From assembly GCF_000149955.1 (NCBI RefSeq), contig NC_030986.1:1251148-1315147 (forward strand): 64,000 bases of DNA, in the 5' to 3' direction. Below are positions 50,296 through 61,288 of the stretch, in pieces. The translations under genes and the position numbers were made by a program. How positions within the stretch are numbered: position 1 is the first letter of the stretch; each line of letters starts with the position of its first letter. Under the pieces are notes generated by a model. That model did not search any database. It saw only the letters and a program-made list of their open reading frames with translations, and was not told the origin of the DNA. This DNA comes from Fusarium oxysporum f. sp. lycopersici 4287. Its lineage: Eukaryota > Ascomycota > Sordariomycetes > Hypocreales > Nectriaceae.

Positions 50296-51353
50296 GTGTA
50301 AAGAGATGTTTTCCGGACTTTTCTCGAACATCTTACCCATCTAGCGAGCAGCCTGATCTGTGCCGTTGTGTCGCTGCTATGAGCCCAATGTGCAATCCAG
50401 TAGTTGCTTAATACGTCCAACTTATCTCAAAGCATGGACACTACGCAGCCAGGAGGCGGGTACCAGAGCAGCTGAACCATTGCAAGCGGATAAGAGCACG
50501 GCTGATTTATAGTCTTTGTGCCTTTGCCTTGCGTGCGCATGCTACGAATCCAATGCAGAGTCGATCTTTTGATAGACAATTACTCCAACGGAAGTGGCGT
50601 TTGAGGAAGCGACAGGTGGAATAGCGAGGAAGGGGGTGATTATGCTAGGTTCAGATATCGAAGCAGCAATATGACTTTTGCGTCTACAGTTCGTGTTGAT
50701 AAGTGATTACATTGAGTATGTGGTTAGATATGCGGCGTGGCCTTGGGGTAGAAAGTCAACAGGCACATGTGGATGCTTCATGAGCTTTCCTAATACCCGT
50801 CTCCCGAACAATGCAGATGGTAGATCTTGCATGAACCAAGAAAAGGTCTCGATCATTACCATAGTATCAGATAAATCCCGCAAGAACCTCTTTGGTGAAT
50901 GCCGTCATCTAGTTGGTCATGGCGTACATAAGAGCGTAACCCCTGAATCAAGTGCGGAGAGTCCATTATGACTCACGAGGCGTCAAGAAAGTGAGGGGAA
51001 AACCAGACATTCAATTCATATTCACAGAGGCAGAAGAGGAAGCAAGTGTTTTAAAAGAACATTCAAATCAAATACTCTAGTGCTACTAATACTAATAAAC
51101 TATCCTAACATGGGTGGTATCGTTCCTACACAGGCTGTTGGACCTGCATCCTGTAGTAAACGCGTTACAAATCTATCTGGTATGGCAACAACAAAAAACG
51201 AAAATGTGTATCTAGAAAAGAAAATAAGAACAAGAAGAAAAAGAAAAAAGTAAAGAAATCCAATCCCTTCGAGGGAACACCATTTTTGAAAGCCAAACAA
51301 CACTGTACTTTTTGGTATCCCAAAACCGAAAATTGCGCCGTTCCTATATCCAT
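50296..51353. other. Intergenic between convergent genes
   Basis: About 1.06 kb that must carry the 3' UTRs of UPF3 and the flavoprotein gene. It has an A-rich purine tract at about 51185-51255. No gene is supported. Confidence 0.5.
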
Positions 51354-52184
51354 TCAAGCCTGAATCCTTGGCCATGACGCTGAAATCGCCCCAACTGAAA
51401 CCATGACAACGTACAACAACAATGCTAGAACAAATCCAACTGCAATCGCTTCGCTTTGAGCAAAAACCTTCCTTGCATGCGCCTTTGCATCCGTAAACCA
51501 TAACGTCTCCCCCACGCTCCGACGAGCAGCTCTGAGTCCAGGCAAACCATCCATGCTCAGCACGTTGGTTTCCTTATGATACTCCAACAACGTATTGTTT
51601 TCAACTCGCTTTGCCACCCACATATCCATGGTAGGCCTCTCCTCAAACACAGCCAGCTCATTCACTTTACCATCCACACCCTCGCGAAGGACTTGTTCAA
51701 GGGACAAATTCTTCTCAGAGGTCTCATCAGGTGCATATATACCCCTCTTCACCCGGGGAACACCGAAGCCACAGCTTGTCTGGGCTTCAAACACATCAGC
51801 CAGAATGATGGCTCTGGCGCCATGAAATGTAGAACGCCTTCCCTTGGAGATACGACGGACCAGATCTGGGAAAGCTGGGTCATCCCATTCGACAATCCTG
51901 GACCGGCAGAAGAAGCGGGCAATCCGAGGGGCGGGACCGAAACTCATAAACATCAAACACAGGCGGCCATTATCGTATGAATGGGCAATAGTCTCACATC
52001 CGGAACCAGTGCGGTCGATATAGGCACACTGGTTGGGTCCTAGGATAGCGAAGTGCGAGTCTGAAAGGCCTTTGGGAGAGACATTGATATGAGAGCCATG
52101 AGTAGGAGCAGAGCCTGTGAAGAATACAGGTTGCTGCTGCACCCAGGCGGCGAGGTCATCGGGAATGGAAGGGTAAAGCTTCAT
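51354..52184 (-). CDS. Pyridoxamine 5'-phosphate oxidase-like FMN-binding protein with C-terminal membrane anchor
   Basis: A single exon of 276 residues from the ATG at 52184 (MKLYPSIPDDLAAWVQQQPV); an open frame extends a further 14 codons upstream but the conserved fold starts here. The split-barrel flavin fold is shown by VFFTGSAPTHGSHINVSPKG, AILGPNQCAYIDRTGSG, the segment NGRLCLMFMSFGPAPRIARF and GRRSTFHGARAIILADV. SCGFGVPR follows. Near the C-terminus there is one hydrophobic span (AVGFVLALLLYVVMVSVGAI), so the barrel is probably tethered to a membrane. Proteins of this fungal group are annotated as PNPOx-like with unknown substrate; true vitamin B6 synthesis is not implied. Confidence 0.85.
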   Translation of the reverse strand: MKLYPSIPDDLAAWVQQQPVFFTGSAPTHGSHINVSPKGLSDSHFAILGPNQCAYIDRTGSGCETIAHSYDNGRLCLMFMSFGPAPRIARFFCRSRIVEWDDPAFPDLVRRISKGRRSTFHGARAIILADVFEAQTSCGFGVPRVKRGIYAPDETSEKNLSLEQVLREGVDGKVNELAVFEERPTMDMWVAKRVENNTLLEYHKETNVLSMDGLPGLRAARRSVGETLWFTDAKAHARKVFAQSEAIAVGFVLALLLYVVMVSVGAISASWPRIQA

Positions 52185-52682
52185 GGCGATGCTGTAAAAC
52201 GTATGTATGAAAAGCAGAGATCCCAATCAACTCGATTGGGGTCTGTGTATAGCTGCAAAAACCAACGGAAAAATAAATGTAAGTCTAAGTTGGGATGCTG
52301 CGAGTGGGATTGGATAATCCTGTGGGGAGCTTAAATATCTTGGCCGGCGTCGGTAACCATATTCCATGCGGGGGAGAGGCGACACATTAGTAGACTAGGC
52401 CTGGAACAACTCGCTGTTGGAATTGAGTCATAATAGGAAGGTGACTGGCCAGAATCCGATCATCGGTAACAATTGGAAGAGACAAGAGGTGGAGCTTGGT
52501 GTTAAGCCCTACCTACTAGGATCTCACTCCTCGAGGGCGTCTCGAGGAGGGAGTGTGCTCATGTGAATCATGACGATCCCCATGGGCATCCTGTTTTGAC
52601 CTGTGGCCCATTCTCTTTGGTGGCATCCAGTCAGAGACCAGGTTACCTTGCGAACGGGAGATCAAACAAGCCAAAAGAATGA
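52185..52682. other. Intergenic spacer
   Basis: 498 bp between two minus-strand genes: promoter and leader of the flavoprotein gene and 3' UTR of the coiled-coil gene. Nothing else is seen. Confidence 0.5.
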
Positions 52683-54016
52683 TTAGTTGGGGATGGGGTA
52701 GGCATGGTAAGAACCATCCTCATACCGCTCATCATCGTATGCGCTGCTGTCGCTGCTGAAGTGACCATTGACAATGCTGGTCGTGCGAGGGACATTGGAA
52801 TAAGCCCCGCTAGACACAACACTGGCGGCCTTGCGTCCTGTTGCCATATGGCCGTAAGCGTCAAAGTCGCTTGGGGGGGCATCATAACGAGGAGACCAAC
52901 CTCCGGGACCCCATGGCTCGATGAAGCTGGCCTGACGAGGTGCCACGGTAGGGCGCTCATCAAACCGCTTCGACAAGCGTTCCTTGGCCTCAAATCTTTC
53001 CTTGTCCTTTGGCTTTTCGCTGCGCTGGGGGCGTCCTCGATCCTCACGGTCGCGGTCGCGGCGCTCGCGATCCTCCCGGTGACGTCTCTCACGAGTGTGT
53101 TCCTCACGAGAGCTCTCCTCCCGTTCAGACTGGTGACGATCCTCCTGCTCACGGTGGCGGTCCCTCGCGAGGCTCTCGCTTGCTGGAAGACTTGGTAGAA
53201 ACCTTGCTAGAGGCCTTGCTAGAAGCCCTTGCTGGAAAGACGGGAAGGGTTCTTACGGCCCTCCTGTAGAGGGGCAGGAAGAGGACTGGGCATTGGGCTG
53301 GACATGGGGCTCGTCATGGCAGACGAGGGAGCTTGGCTGCTTACAGCATTGTGGCGCATGGTCAGGTTCTCATGCTTGGCCTGGAGACCGATGAAGCGCT
53401 GCTCAAGATCATGGTGCTCGAACTTGACGCGCTCATTCTCCTCCTTCAGGGCCTCCTTCTCCTCTTTGAGTTCCTCACACTCATTGTTCAGGCGGCGCTT
53501 ATCGCCCTTGAGTTCCTCGAAGTCGGTGTTAAGACGGCGGTTGTCCTCTCGTAGGACATCAGCCTCAGAGCGTACACCCTCGATCTGAGCCTTGAGCTCA
53601 CGGCACGAGATTGTAGACTCGTTAAGCTTCCGGGTGGTCTCTTCGAGTGATGTCTTGGACTCGTTCAACTTGCGGGTAAGCTGCTCGATGGTGGCCTTGA
53701 GCTTGTCGTTCTGGGCGCTCAATTTGTCGTTCTCGGCATTGGCCTTGTTGAGTTCTGTGTTTGCCTTTTGAAGATCGTCGCGCAGCTCGGATTCGATATC
53801 GAATTCATATTCGTAGTCATGGTCTTGCACTACAAAAGGAAAAGTGAAGTTAGTCGGCTGAGGTAGAGAACTTGAAAGGCGACCATTGAACATACCAGTC
53901 AAGGCCCTTGATTTGGAGGAGGAAGAAGAGTTAGTGCTTCTGGCGGAGACAGTGCTCCTAACAGAGGAGCTGCTCCTCTTAGATGGGCTAGCAGAAGTCC
54001 GCTGGTGGAGAGGCAT
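52683..54016 (-). CDS. Coiled-coil protein with Arg/Glu-Asp-rich C-terminal half
   Basis: Exons 54016-53896, 53829-53257 and, most likely, 53206-52683 (405 residues). The N-terminus is Ser-rich (SKRSSSSVRSTVSARSTNSS). Next comes a long regular coiled coil with repeating units such as KANAENDKLSAQNDKLKA and EELKEEKEALKEENERVKFE, about 150 residues. A Ser/Pro linker (MTSPMSSPMPSPLPAPLQEG) leads to a charged RE/RD-rich region (REDRERRDRDREDRGRPQRS) and a conserved-looking end (QASFIEPWGPGGWSP). The frame changes between coiled coil and tail: an intron from 53256 (GTAAGA donor) to 53207 or 53183 restores it, but the skipped stretch itself reads like coding Ser/Lys sequence, so frameshifts are the alternative. 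No function assigned; a scaffold or cytoskeletal role is only a guess. Confidence 0.75.
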
Positions 54017-57000
54017 GGCGTCGGTTTGGACTGTTTACGATCGCCAACAACAAGAAAGAAGAAATAGAGAAGAGGCGAGAAGTGACGCCAAAGTCGTCTC
54101 GATAATGTGTGTTCGTGGTTATTTTGTGGTGTTAACTCTGTACGCTGCGGTGCAGCTCTGCCCAACGACCAGCGGTGTAATTTGGTCTGGCAGGCGGGTA
54201 GAAGAGCGCGGGCGTTTTTGGCTGGAAGCTCTCTACTGGAAGGGTTATAGCGGGAACGGGAGCGGGAGCGCGAGGGGCCACAGAGGCAAAAAAGTGACGT
54301 CGAGTTAAGAGAGATGAGTTGAGGTGTAAACTCAAGTTAGTTGTTAACTATTGCTTTACCAACAAGTAAAACAAAGACAATAGATAGATATCCTTTCTGT
54401 AGCACAGTACAGAGTAGAATAGAATATGCGAGAGAAAAGGTCGGAATAAACCTGTGTGTGGTGAAAAGAGAAGTAAGTTCAGGTGCAGGCAGAAGAGGGA
54501 AAAAGTAGAATATTCGGGTTGATATGGGTTTTGTCAAACTCGGCTGTGGGAGAGAAAAAAAAGAAAGGCCTATAGGCTACAGGTGTCTTAGTTGTCTGGA
54601 ATGGGGGGTGGGCTATAGAAGGGGGCGCAATAAAGGAAGGGCCAGGCCTAAGACAAAGCAAGGCAGGTAGGCAGACACAGAGGCAGGGGATAGAGTATCA
54701 ATATGGAAAGAAAGGAAATTGAAGTGAATGAGGTGCTCCTTCTGAGACATGGTTGTTGTCGTCTGTGCCTGCCTCAGAGTTTATGGAAAATTCCTTGCTT
54801 TTCATCTATCGTCTTACACACTTTCATACACTCACTCGTCTTTGATCTATGCTCAACATGGACAGATGACGACAAAACGCAGATGGGGAGACGATTATCT
54901 GCGGTCTGCTATGGTCTCACCTATACTCAAATGCACGTCTATGCACAGTCGGTACATTACGGTGCACGTAAACGCGGAGAGAGACGGAGAGACGGGAAAG
55001 GGACAGACAGACAGAATGCTGACTCCTCCTCTGATCCTACTACCTAGGTATGTGGTACTATACACACCACACACCCGCACCGCACATGCACCCGAGGAAT
55101 AGGGAACAGGCATTTTCTTCCTCTCCCATCCTCATCACTGCATTACAAAATAGCATCAACCCCTGTTCAGACTGAGAGAAGAAAGGGAGTTGAGGGTGTG
55201 AGAACCACCAAAGAGGGAGTGAAGGGGAACTCTTTTTCCAACCTCGTGATTGGAACATCAGAGACATGGTAAATGGAAACTGGGCCTGGCGCACACACTC
55301 AGACTCGCATTTGCGCTTCAGACAAGCCATGGATACTTTCTCAACACATTAAACCCGCCAGTGCGGTATGCGCAAAGTCGATGAATGAAAGCGTTGTGAC
55401 GCCAACACCAGGGACCGCAACCAACGCTCAGTGCCCAAGGGGAGCCGACTAGAGCCCAATGCCCACTTCGCCCACACCTCCAAACGTTAAACCCCTGTCA
55501 AAGCCGGGGTCTTTTTCTGTTTCTCTGCCGGTTCGGCTTCTAAATTCTGGTCTCTTTGTGCTCTTATACCACCCCCGGCTCTTTGCTTGGACATTGATTC
55601 CTGAATCCCTCATATCGCCGAAAAAGGGGCATGATATGTGATATTGGTATTATTATCCCTGGCCTGTGCTACGCCGTAACCTAGGCAAAGCAAAAGAAAA
55701 CACCTGCAGCGGAAAAGCAACGAGAAAAGGCCTAGGCAGAAGAGAGGGCTTAGAAAAGCGTTGCCGACATCGTCACCGTCTCTAAAAGCTACCCCCAGTC
55801 AGCAGCCACACATCCTGGATGACAGACAGGGGGGTCGGAAACAGCCAGTTTCACTTCCGTTGATTGTCATGATATCCACGAACATTTTACATTCCTACCA
55901 CTAACCACCCTCCAAAAAAAGATACGGAGGAAATTATGATTCACATCGTCGCAACGTTTACAATACTGGTTCGCCAACACCAACTTATTTTCGACAAAGG
56001 TCGTGTTGTTGATTATCTGCTGGCCGACGACTCCGCTTCATGCCGCTTCGTGGCTAAGTACTGTCACCGGTGCGGACACCGCCATCTGAGCGAGCGACCA
56101 AGTCACTTCTTACGCCGCCCCTGGAGCGCCTCCGCTGCCCACAAAGCACCCAAAAGAGTCCGTTTTGGACGGAAGCTATAGGAGAGTGACTCATCGGGCT
56201 GGCGGAGGGAAGGATTCGCTTGACGTGCTAACATGGAAGTTTCATCGTATCGGTGGTTGCGTTTCTGCGCCGTCACCCTTGTCGTCAATGCAAGTTATTC
56301 GGCACATGGAAAGAAAGCTTTACAATTATTTCGTGTATGTGCAAACATCCATCCAACTTCAACTCCCGTGGTGCGTTACTCTGGACCAGGGCAGCCGTTG
56401 ATGTGATGCGTGTGAACCCCCCCTTGTTCGTTTGTCTTTGGTCGCCCAACCCTTTCAGCTCGCTTTCTTGCATCCGGGAGCAGATGAGTGGCAGCATGGC
56501 TTCGGTTGGTAACCCATGATGTATTCTGCAGGATGTGCGATATCATGCGCATCATGAATGGAGGGAAACGATTTACACTACCTATGTAGGTACGATATCG
56601 TGCTGCGATTCTAGTTGGTATTCCAACATAATCGTGGGGAGACATCGCTCATCAGGTCGGAATGGAAGAGCTTGTGTGTGGAGAGCAAAACCATTTCAAG
56701 TCAAGACCCATGCCCTAGTCCTTGAGAAGCCGCCCGCCGCCCATCGCCGGTCGCCTGGGCCCGGAGCCGGGGGACATCCGCCGGGAGGGCCTCCCGCTTC
56801 TGGGGGTTTAATAACCTAAACGCTCGAGCTTCTTTCCCTACCCGCTTGTCAGAACAAAATTGGGGCAGAATAGAAATTTCTGACTCGGCGGGAATGGAGT
56901 GTTTGATATTGACTGGGGCTGGGCCATTAGACTCATAAGCGCCCCCCTTTGTTTTCGGCTCGTGAGGTGGCCTCGAGCTAGTTTGACTCTTGCTGGCATT

Positions 57001-59225
57001 CAATGCTTGATTATGAGCTTTTTTGTGGATTGAGTTGAGCGAGCTCCGTCATTATCGTGGGCTCTCCTTGCATTCCCGCATTCCGTCGCCAAGCTACCCC
57101 CCGTTACCACGTTTCCAGCCCTAGCTCCTTATGCTTTATTGCGTGCGTTTGAACTCCCACCCCCTGAATTTGATTGTTTGTTGACCAATTTCAGATATGG
57201 AATTTTGTGTACCGACCCCAGGTCTTCAGCCCCAAGCCCAGTACGTACCCTGCCTTACCGACCCAGCGGGAGGCTGCTCCCGCCCACCTCCACCCTCCAG
57301 GTTTCGTTTGCCTATAACGGTAACGGTCGCTAAATGGCTTGCGGTGCGGGTTTAACACGGTTGACAGGCTTCGATAAGATTTCCGAACTCGGAAAGTAAA
57401 CGTCAAACCTTTTACCGTGGCATCGCCAATTAAACTACGGATCTACCCGCTTGCTGGCCACTCTCAACCAAAGGCGTATCAAATTGTGATATCGCTTTTT
57501 CAAGTCACGCACACTTCGAGATCAAGGTGTGCCGTTTTTACAATGCAATTTGTTGATCAAATTGCTTGTCATTCCTAACTATACACAGCCCCTGTTTTGA
57601 TAAGCGCGACCAATTTATTCTGAGGCCCTCCATGTGAGTCAACTGGATAATGCTGTTAGGAAAGGTCATGTGAAAATACTGTACCCCAGCTACTAGACCA
57701 ACTTTACTTCACCCAGGCAACCTCGAGCCAGGCTTCGCAACCTCTTCGCACTGGTCACCCGCTTTCAGACTCACACCTCTTGGCGCCTTCATGTCATGCT
57801 CGACTTCCTCCACATCCGTCACGATACCACCACTACGGCTCCCTCCCGTCTACTCCACACCCTTTCATTCACGGTTCGGAACGGTCCCTCAAACCTCGAT
57901 ACTAGTTCGGTGTGCAGCCATTTTCCCTTGTTACCACACCCTCATCAGACTGCTCTTTCGCGGATCAAGGCACTGCCATATGCATGCGTATTCTCAAACC
58001 GCTCCTCCACCAGTTCTATACATCAACATCCAATGCCTTGTCGGCCCCCAAAGGTTATCCTGGTCGCCGTTTTCCACTTAAACCAGGCGACCAATCCTTA
58101 TGGTGCCAAAGTCCCCTTCTGCCTAGAATAGGACTTTTTCTTTCATCGTTTCCCGCCTGTTTTCTAACTTTGAGGCCGCCTCTATTGGTCATTCAGTCAT
58201 TACCCCTCTCTCCTTGGTTGCCTCGTCTGCCCCTCCATTTCACGTCGTCGTTATCTTTGATATGCCCCACGAGTTTCGGGAGAAGATATGCGATACCACG
58301 GGATATCGCGTTGCACCGCGTAAAGTACTCGGCTCATGTCAAACAAAATGCAGATTTTAGTATGGTTCGCCAGGAGACAGCAAGGCACCAGTGTGCATAT
58401 CGAGCCGTCGAGAACATCCGTCTTACAAAGCATGCGATTATTGCGGCTCAAATGCACTGCCATCATGTCACATTACGCCATGGCAGTGCATAATGCTCAA
58501 ATAATTAGAATCCAGCCTGTTCTTTTTGCTTCTATTGAGCTAAGAAGGAACTGTAAATCTCTGGCGATATTTTGGTGTTGCTAGTTTGCTTACCTGATGC
58601 TTAGTGTCGTTGCAAAAGTGAAGGTTCTAAGACATTTTATATCTGGATGCTACCCTGAGTTGAGTCGAGTTCTCATGACCTTTCCCTCCTTTTTGTTTTA
58701 TGATGGGATCCATACGTCACGAGATAGCATTCATGCAGTCTAGCCTAGCCACGCGGTCACGTAGAATAGTTATGTTTGTCAATTCGTGAGGGGTGCAAGA
58801 TGTTCTTAGTGGGAGACTATCATTCTCTCTGCTCGAGCACATAGGGTATCTGTGTATGAACAAACTCCGTCTAACGTATTTCCATGCCTCCTACTCTAGT
58901 AGAATGTAACCATTGCAGAAGACATAGGTTACCTTGAGTTCATATGACCTGAAACCTAACCTTTATCCAGACAGGGGTATTTCCAACTGCAGAGTGTCAG
59001 TATACCATCAAATGAGATGGGGAAGTTTCTTCATACCTTAGCAACGAAGGAACAAAGTCTCTATGGAAGAAAAGAGTAGCGCAAGGGAATAGTGATAGAT
59101 GATGGCGGTGTTGACAAAGGGGGGAGCAAGGGCCCGTCTAGACCTTGACCATTGTTCTACTTAAATAATATCATGATGCTCATAACAAAACCATTTGAGG
59201 GTACAAAGAAAGGCCAAATAAGGAA
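54017..59225. other. 5.2 kb gene-poor region
   Basis: No supported gene. The left 1.3 kb, next to the coiled-coil gene, is rich in short simple sequence, as in long fungal 5' leaders. A GC-rich block of about 80 bp lies at 56727-56805. Open frames up to 193 codons (57912-58493, +) overlap others in every frame and show no family. Confidence 0.45.
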
Positions 59226-59891
59226 TTAGAAAACGCGCCGTCGCTTCAGAACATCATCATAATACTCCGTCTTCTCAGTCTTGGACTCGACAATTGTGAT
59301 CAGACCAAGATGTCGCTCCCGTAGTTCGTCGTACTTCTTCTTCCAGAATCCAGATTGGTTCGTCCAGTATTCAATCTGCTTAGCCAAGTCTGCAACTCTA
59401 CGACTGATACTCTGGTCAATCTGCTTAGATAACTCGCGCACTCTAAAGCGAAGATCTCCATTGTCATCTCGTAGAGTCTTGTTCTCCTTTTCAAGTCTGC
59501 ATATCTTGGCGCGCAGCTTCTCTAGCTCGAATTGATAAGTGTGAACTGGGGGATCACAGGGCTTTTCGGCTGCACGACGAAGACATTCATTCTCGTGGGA
59601 TAGTTTGGCGATTTGGTCGTTTAGAGAGGGGATGACGACGTGGCATAGTCGATGAGTCTCTGCCTCGGAGCTGTGAAGCCGAGATCGAAGGGTTTCGTTC
59701 TGGGAAGCGTATGCTTGGTTGGCCTCATCAAGAAGTTCGTTCTGTCGTACCAGAGTCCTCCATTCTTCGCGGCTGACTTTGTAGTAGTCGCATGGATGGC
59801 GGTGGGAGTGGTGGTAGGATCTGGAGCGCTTGATGGTTACGAGTTGAGGACGTCCATCAGGACTGGTCTCGACATAACAGCGGCGAGACAT
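59226..59891 (-). CDS. Uncharacterised coiled-coil protein
   Basis: A single exon of 221 residues starting MSRRCYVETSPDGRPQLVTI. A basic, His-rich N-terminus (KRSRSYHHSHRHP) is followed by nearly continuous heptad-rich helix from about residue 45 to 200: EANQAYASQNETLRSRL, SLNDQIAKLSHENECLRRAA, LEKLRAKICRLEKENKTLRD and DLAKQIEYWTNQSGFWKKK. The end is basic (DVLKRRRVF). I do not recognise a family; proteins like this are common as lineage-restricted predictions in Fusarium and relatives. Codon use and the intact frame in a gene-poor setting support it as real. Confidence 0.7.
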   Translation of the reverse strand: MSRRCYVETSPDGRPQLVTIKRSRSYHHSHRHPCDYYKVSREEWRTLVRQNELLDEANQAYASQNETLRSRLHSSEAETHRLCHVVIPSLNDQIAKLSHENECLRRAAEKPCDPPVHTYQFELEKLRAKICRLEKENKTLRDDNGDLRFRVRELSKQIDQSISRRVADLAKQIEYWTNQSGFWKKKYDELRERHLGLITIVESKTEKTEYYDDVLKRRRVF

Positions 59892-61288
59892 GTCGATCGA
59901 TGTTTCGTTTCGCTAAGTTTCTTTTTGTGTTCGATAGTCGAGATAGTCCAGAGTTGCGTCAAGTTTGGAAGACAGAAGATCCGGGTTTAAGATAGTTGGG
60001 TAGGATGGAAGATATAAAGAAAGTGTCTCGATGACTTGAGACTTATGAAAAGGTCTTGAGATGATATGAATGACCTATTCTTGTCTCGAAATAGCTCCCA
60101 CGGATATAAAGAATGACAGTTGAAAGAGACAGTCGGGTCAATGCAGGTGATCAAAGAAGGTCAGAAGTGTTTGAACAAGGGAATTATGCCCGTGAAGAGC
60201 AAAGGTTTTTATAAGCAATCACTTAGACTTAAACAATCATTGAGAACTCGCATTAAAGAAATTCTGACTTGAATGTTCCACTTTGAGAAGCACGCGGACG
60301 CGAAATTCTCAACATCGTGGCTTATAGAAGCGTATGATGTGGTAAAGTGTAAGTGAGTGTCTGAGTTCGAGCGTAGGACTCAGACTGTGGCAGAGCATTT
60401 ACATAGTATGGGACTTCAAAATTAGATTAGGTTGAAAAAGAAGAGCCAACATGATTATTTTCGAGTCCTTGGAGTGGCGCGTGGCCATCTGTTGATTTTG
60501 TCTCATTGATGATGGTGGTCATTTTACAGAGCAGGCAGACAGGCAGAGGAAGTCAGCAATACGCACAGAAGAATGAACTAGATACAATAGCCTAACGGAA
60601 TAAGACTTATAATAGATAATGCTATGTTTATGCATTGATCGGAGCTTACAAGTTCTTTGAGGTGATGAGTTGAACTGATAGGCCAGTTGTCAAAGCACGT
60701 CAAAGAGATCAACGAAATTAAAGCCCTGACGGCTGCGGCTAATGAATACTACTAATGAAAGGGCACCTATAGAAGATCAAAATCACCATGTGTCGTGCAT
60801 CTTTAGCTGGGTGACGTGCTTGTGCAGGTGTTCGTCCCTGATGAGCGTGAGCGGGACATCGCGTGGTTGGGCTGATAGTCAAGAGACCGAGAGGGGACTG
60901 TGCATATACCATGACAACACTGTATAGAGCTGCACTATTAGTATGCATAGTACAGTATGGAAAATGATATCTACTGTACTTGTCCGCATGACAGGTACAT
61001 CAGGTCTCCAGTCTCCCCTCTTCAACACCATCATCTTCAAAAATAGGCATCGTCACCACGGGGCCCCTTGCACTTCCGCCTGCCCTTGCAGAAGTCGAAA
61101 TGCAAGCACTTTAATCTTCGGCTCGGCCCAGCCATGGTCAAGACCCTGCATCCACAATCGCAAATGTCTTTGTGAATAGCCTCGATTTACGTTCTACTCT
61201 ATGTATCCCACCAAAGACCGCCCCCAACAAATCAGTCCTCGTCAACTGTGGCTGAGTGTCTGGCTGAAATGAGTCACCCTTGGTACTA
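59892..61288. other. Intergenic
   Basis: About 1.4 kb: the upstream region of the coiled-coil gene and the 3' flank of the Cys/His array gene. No supported gene. Confidence 0.5.

Noticed and set aside
57912..58493. 193-codon frame on the plus strand
   Set aside because: Three plus-strand frames overlap here; the peptide is Leu/Pro/Ser-rich from pyrimidine-rich DNA and matches nothing.
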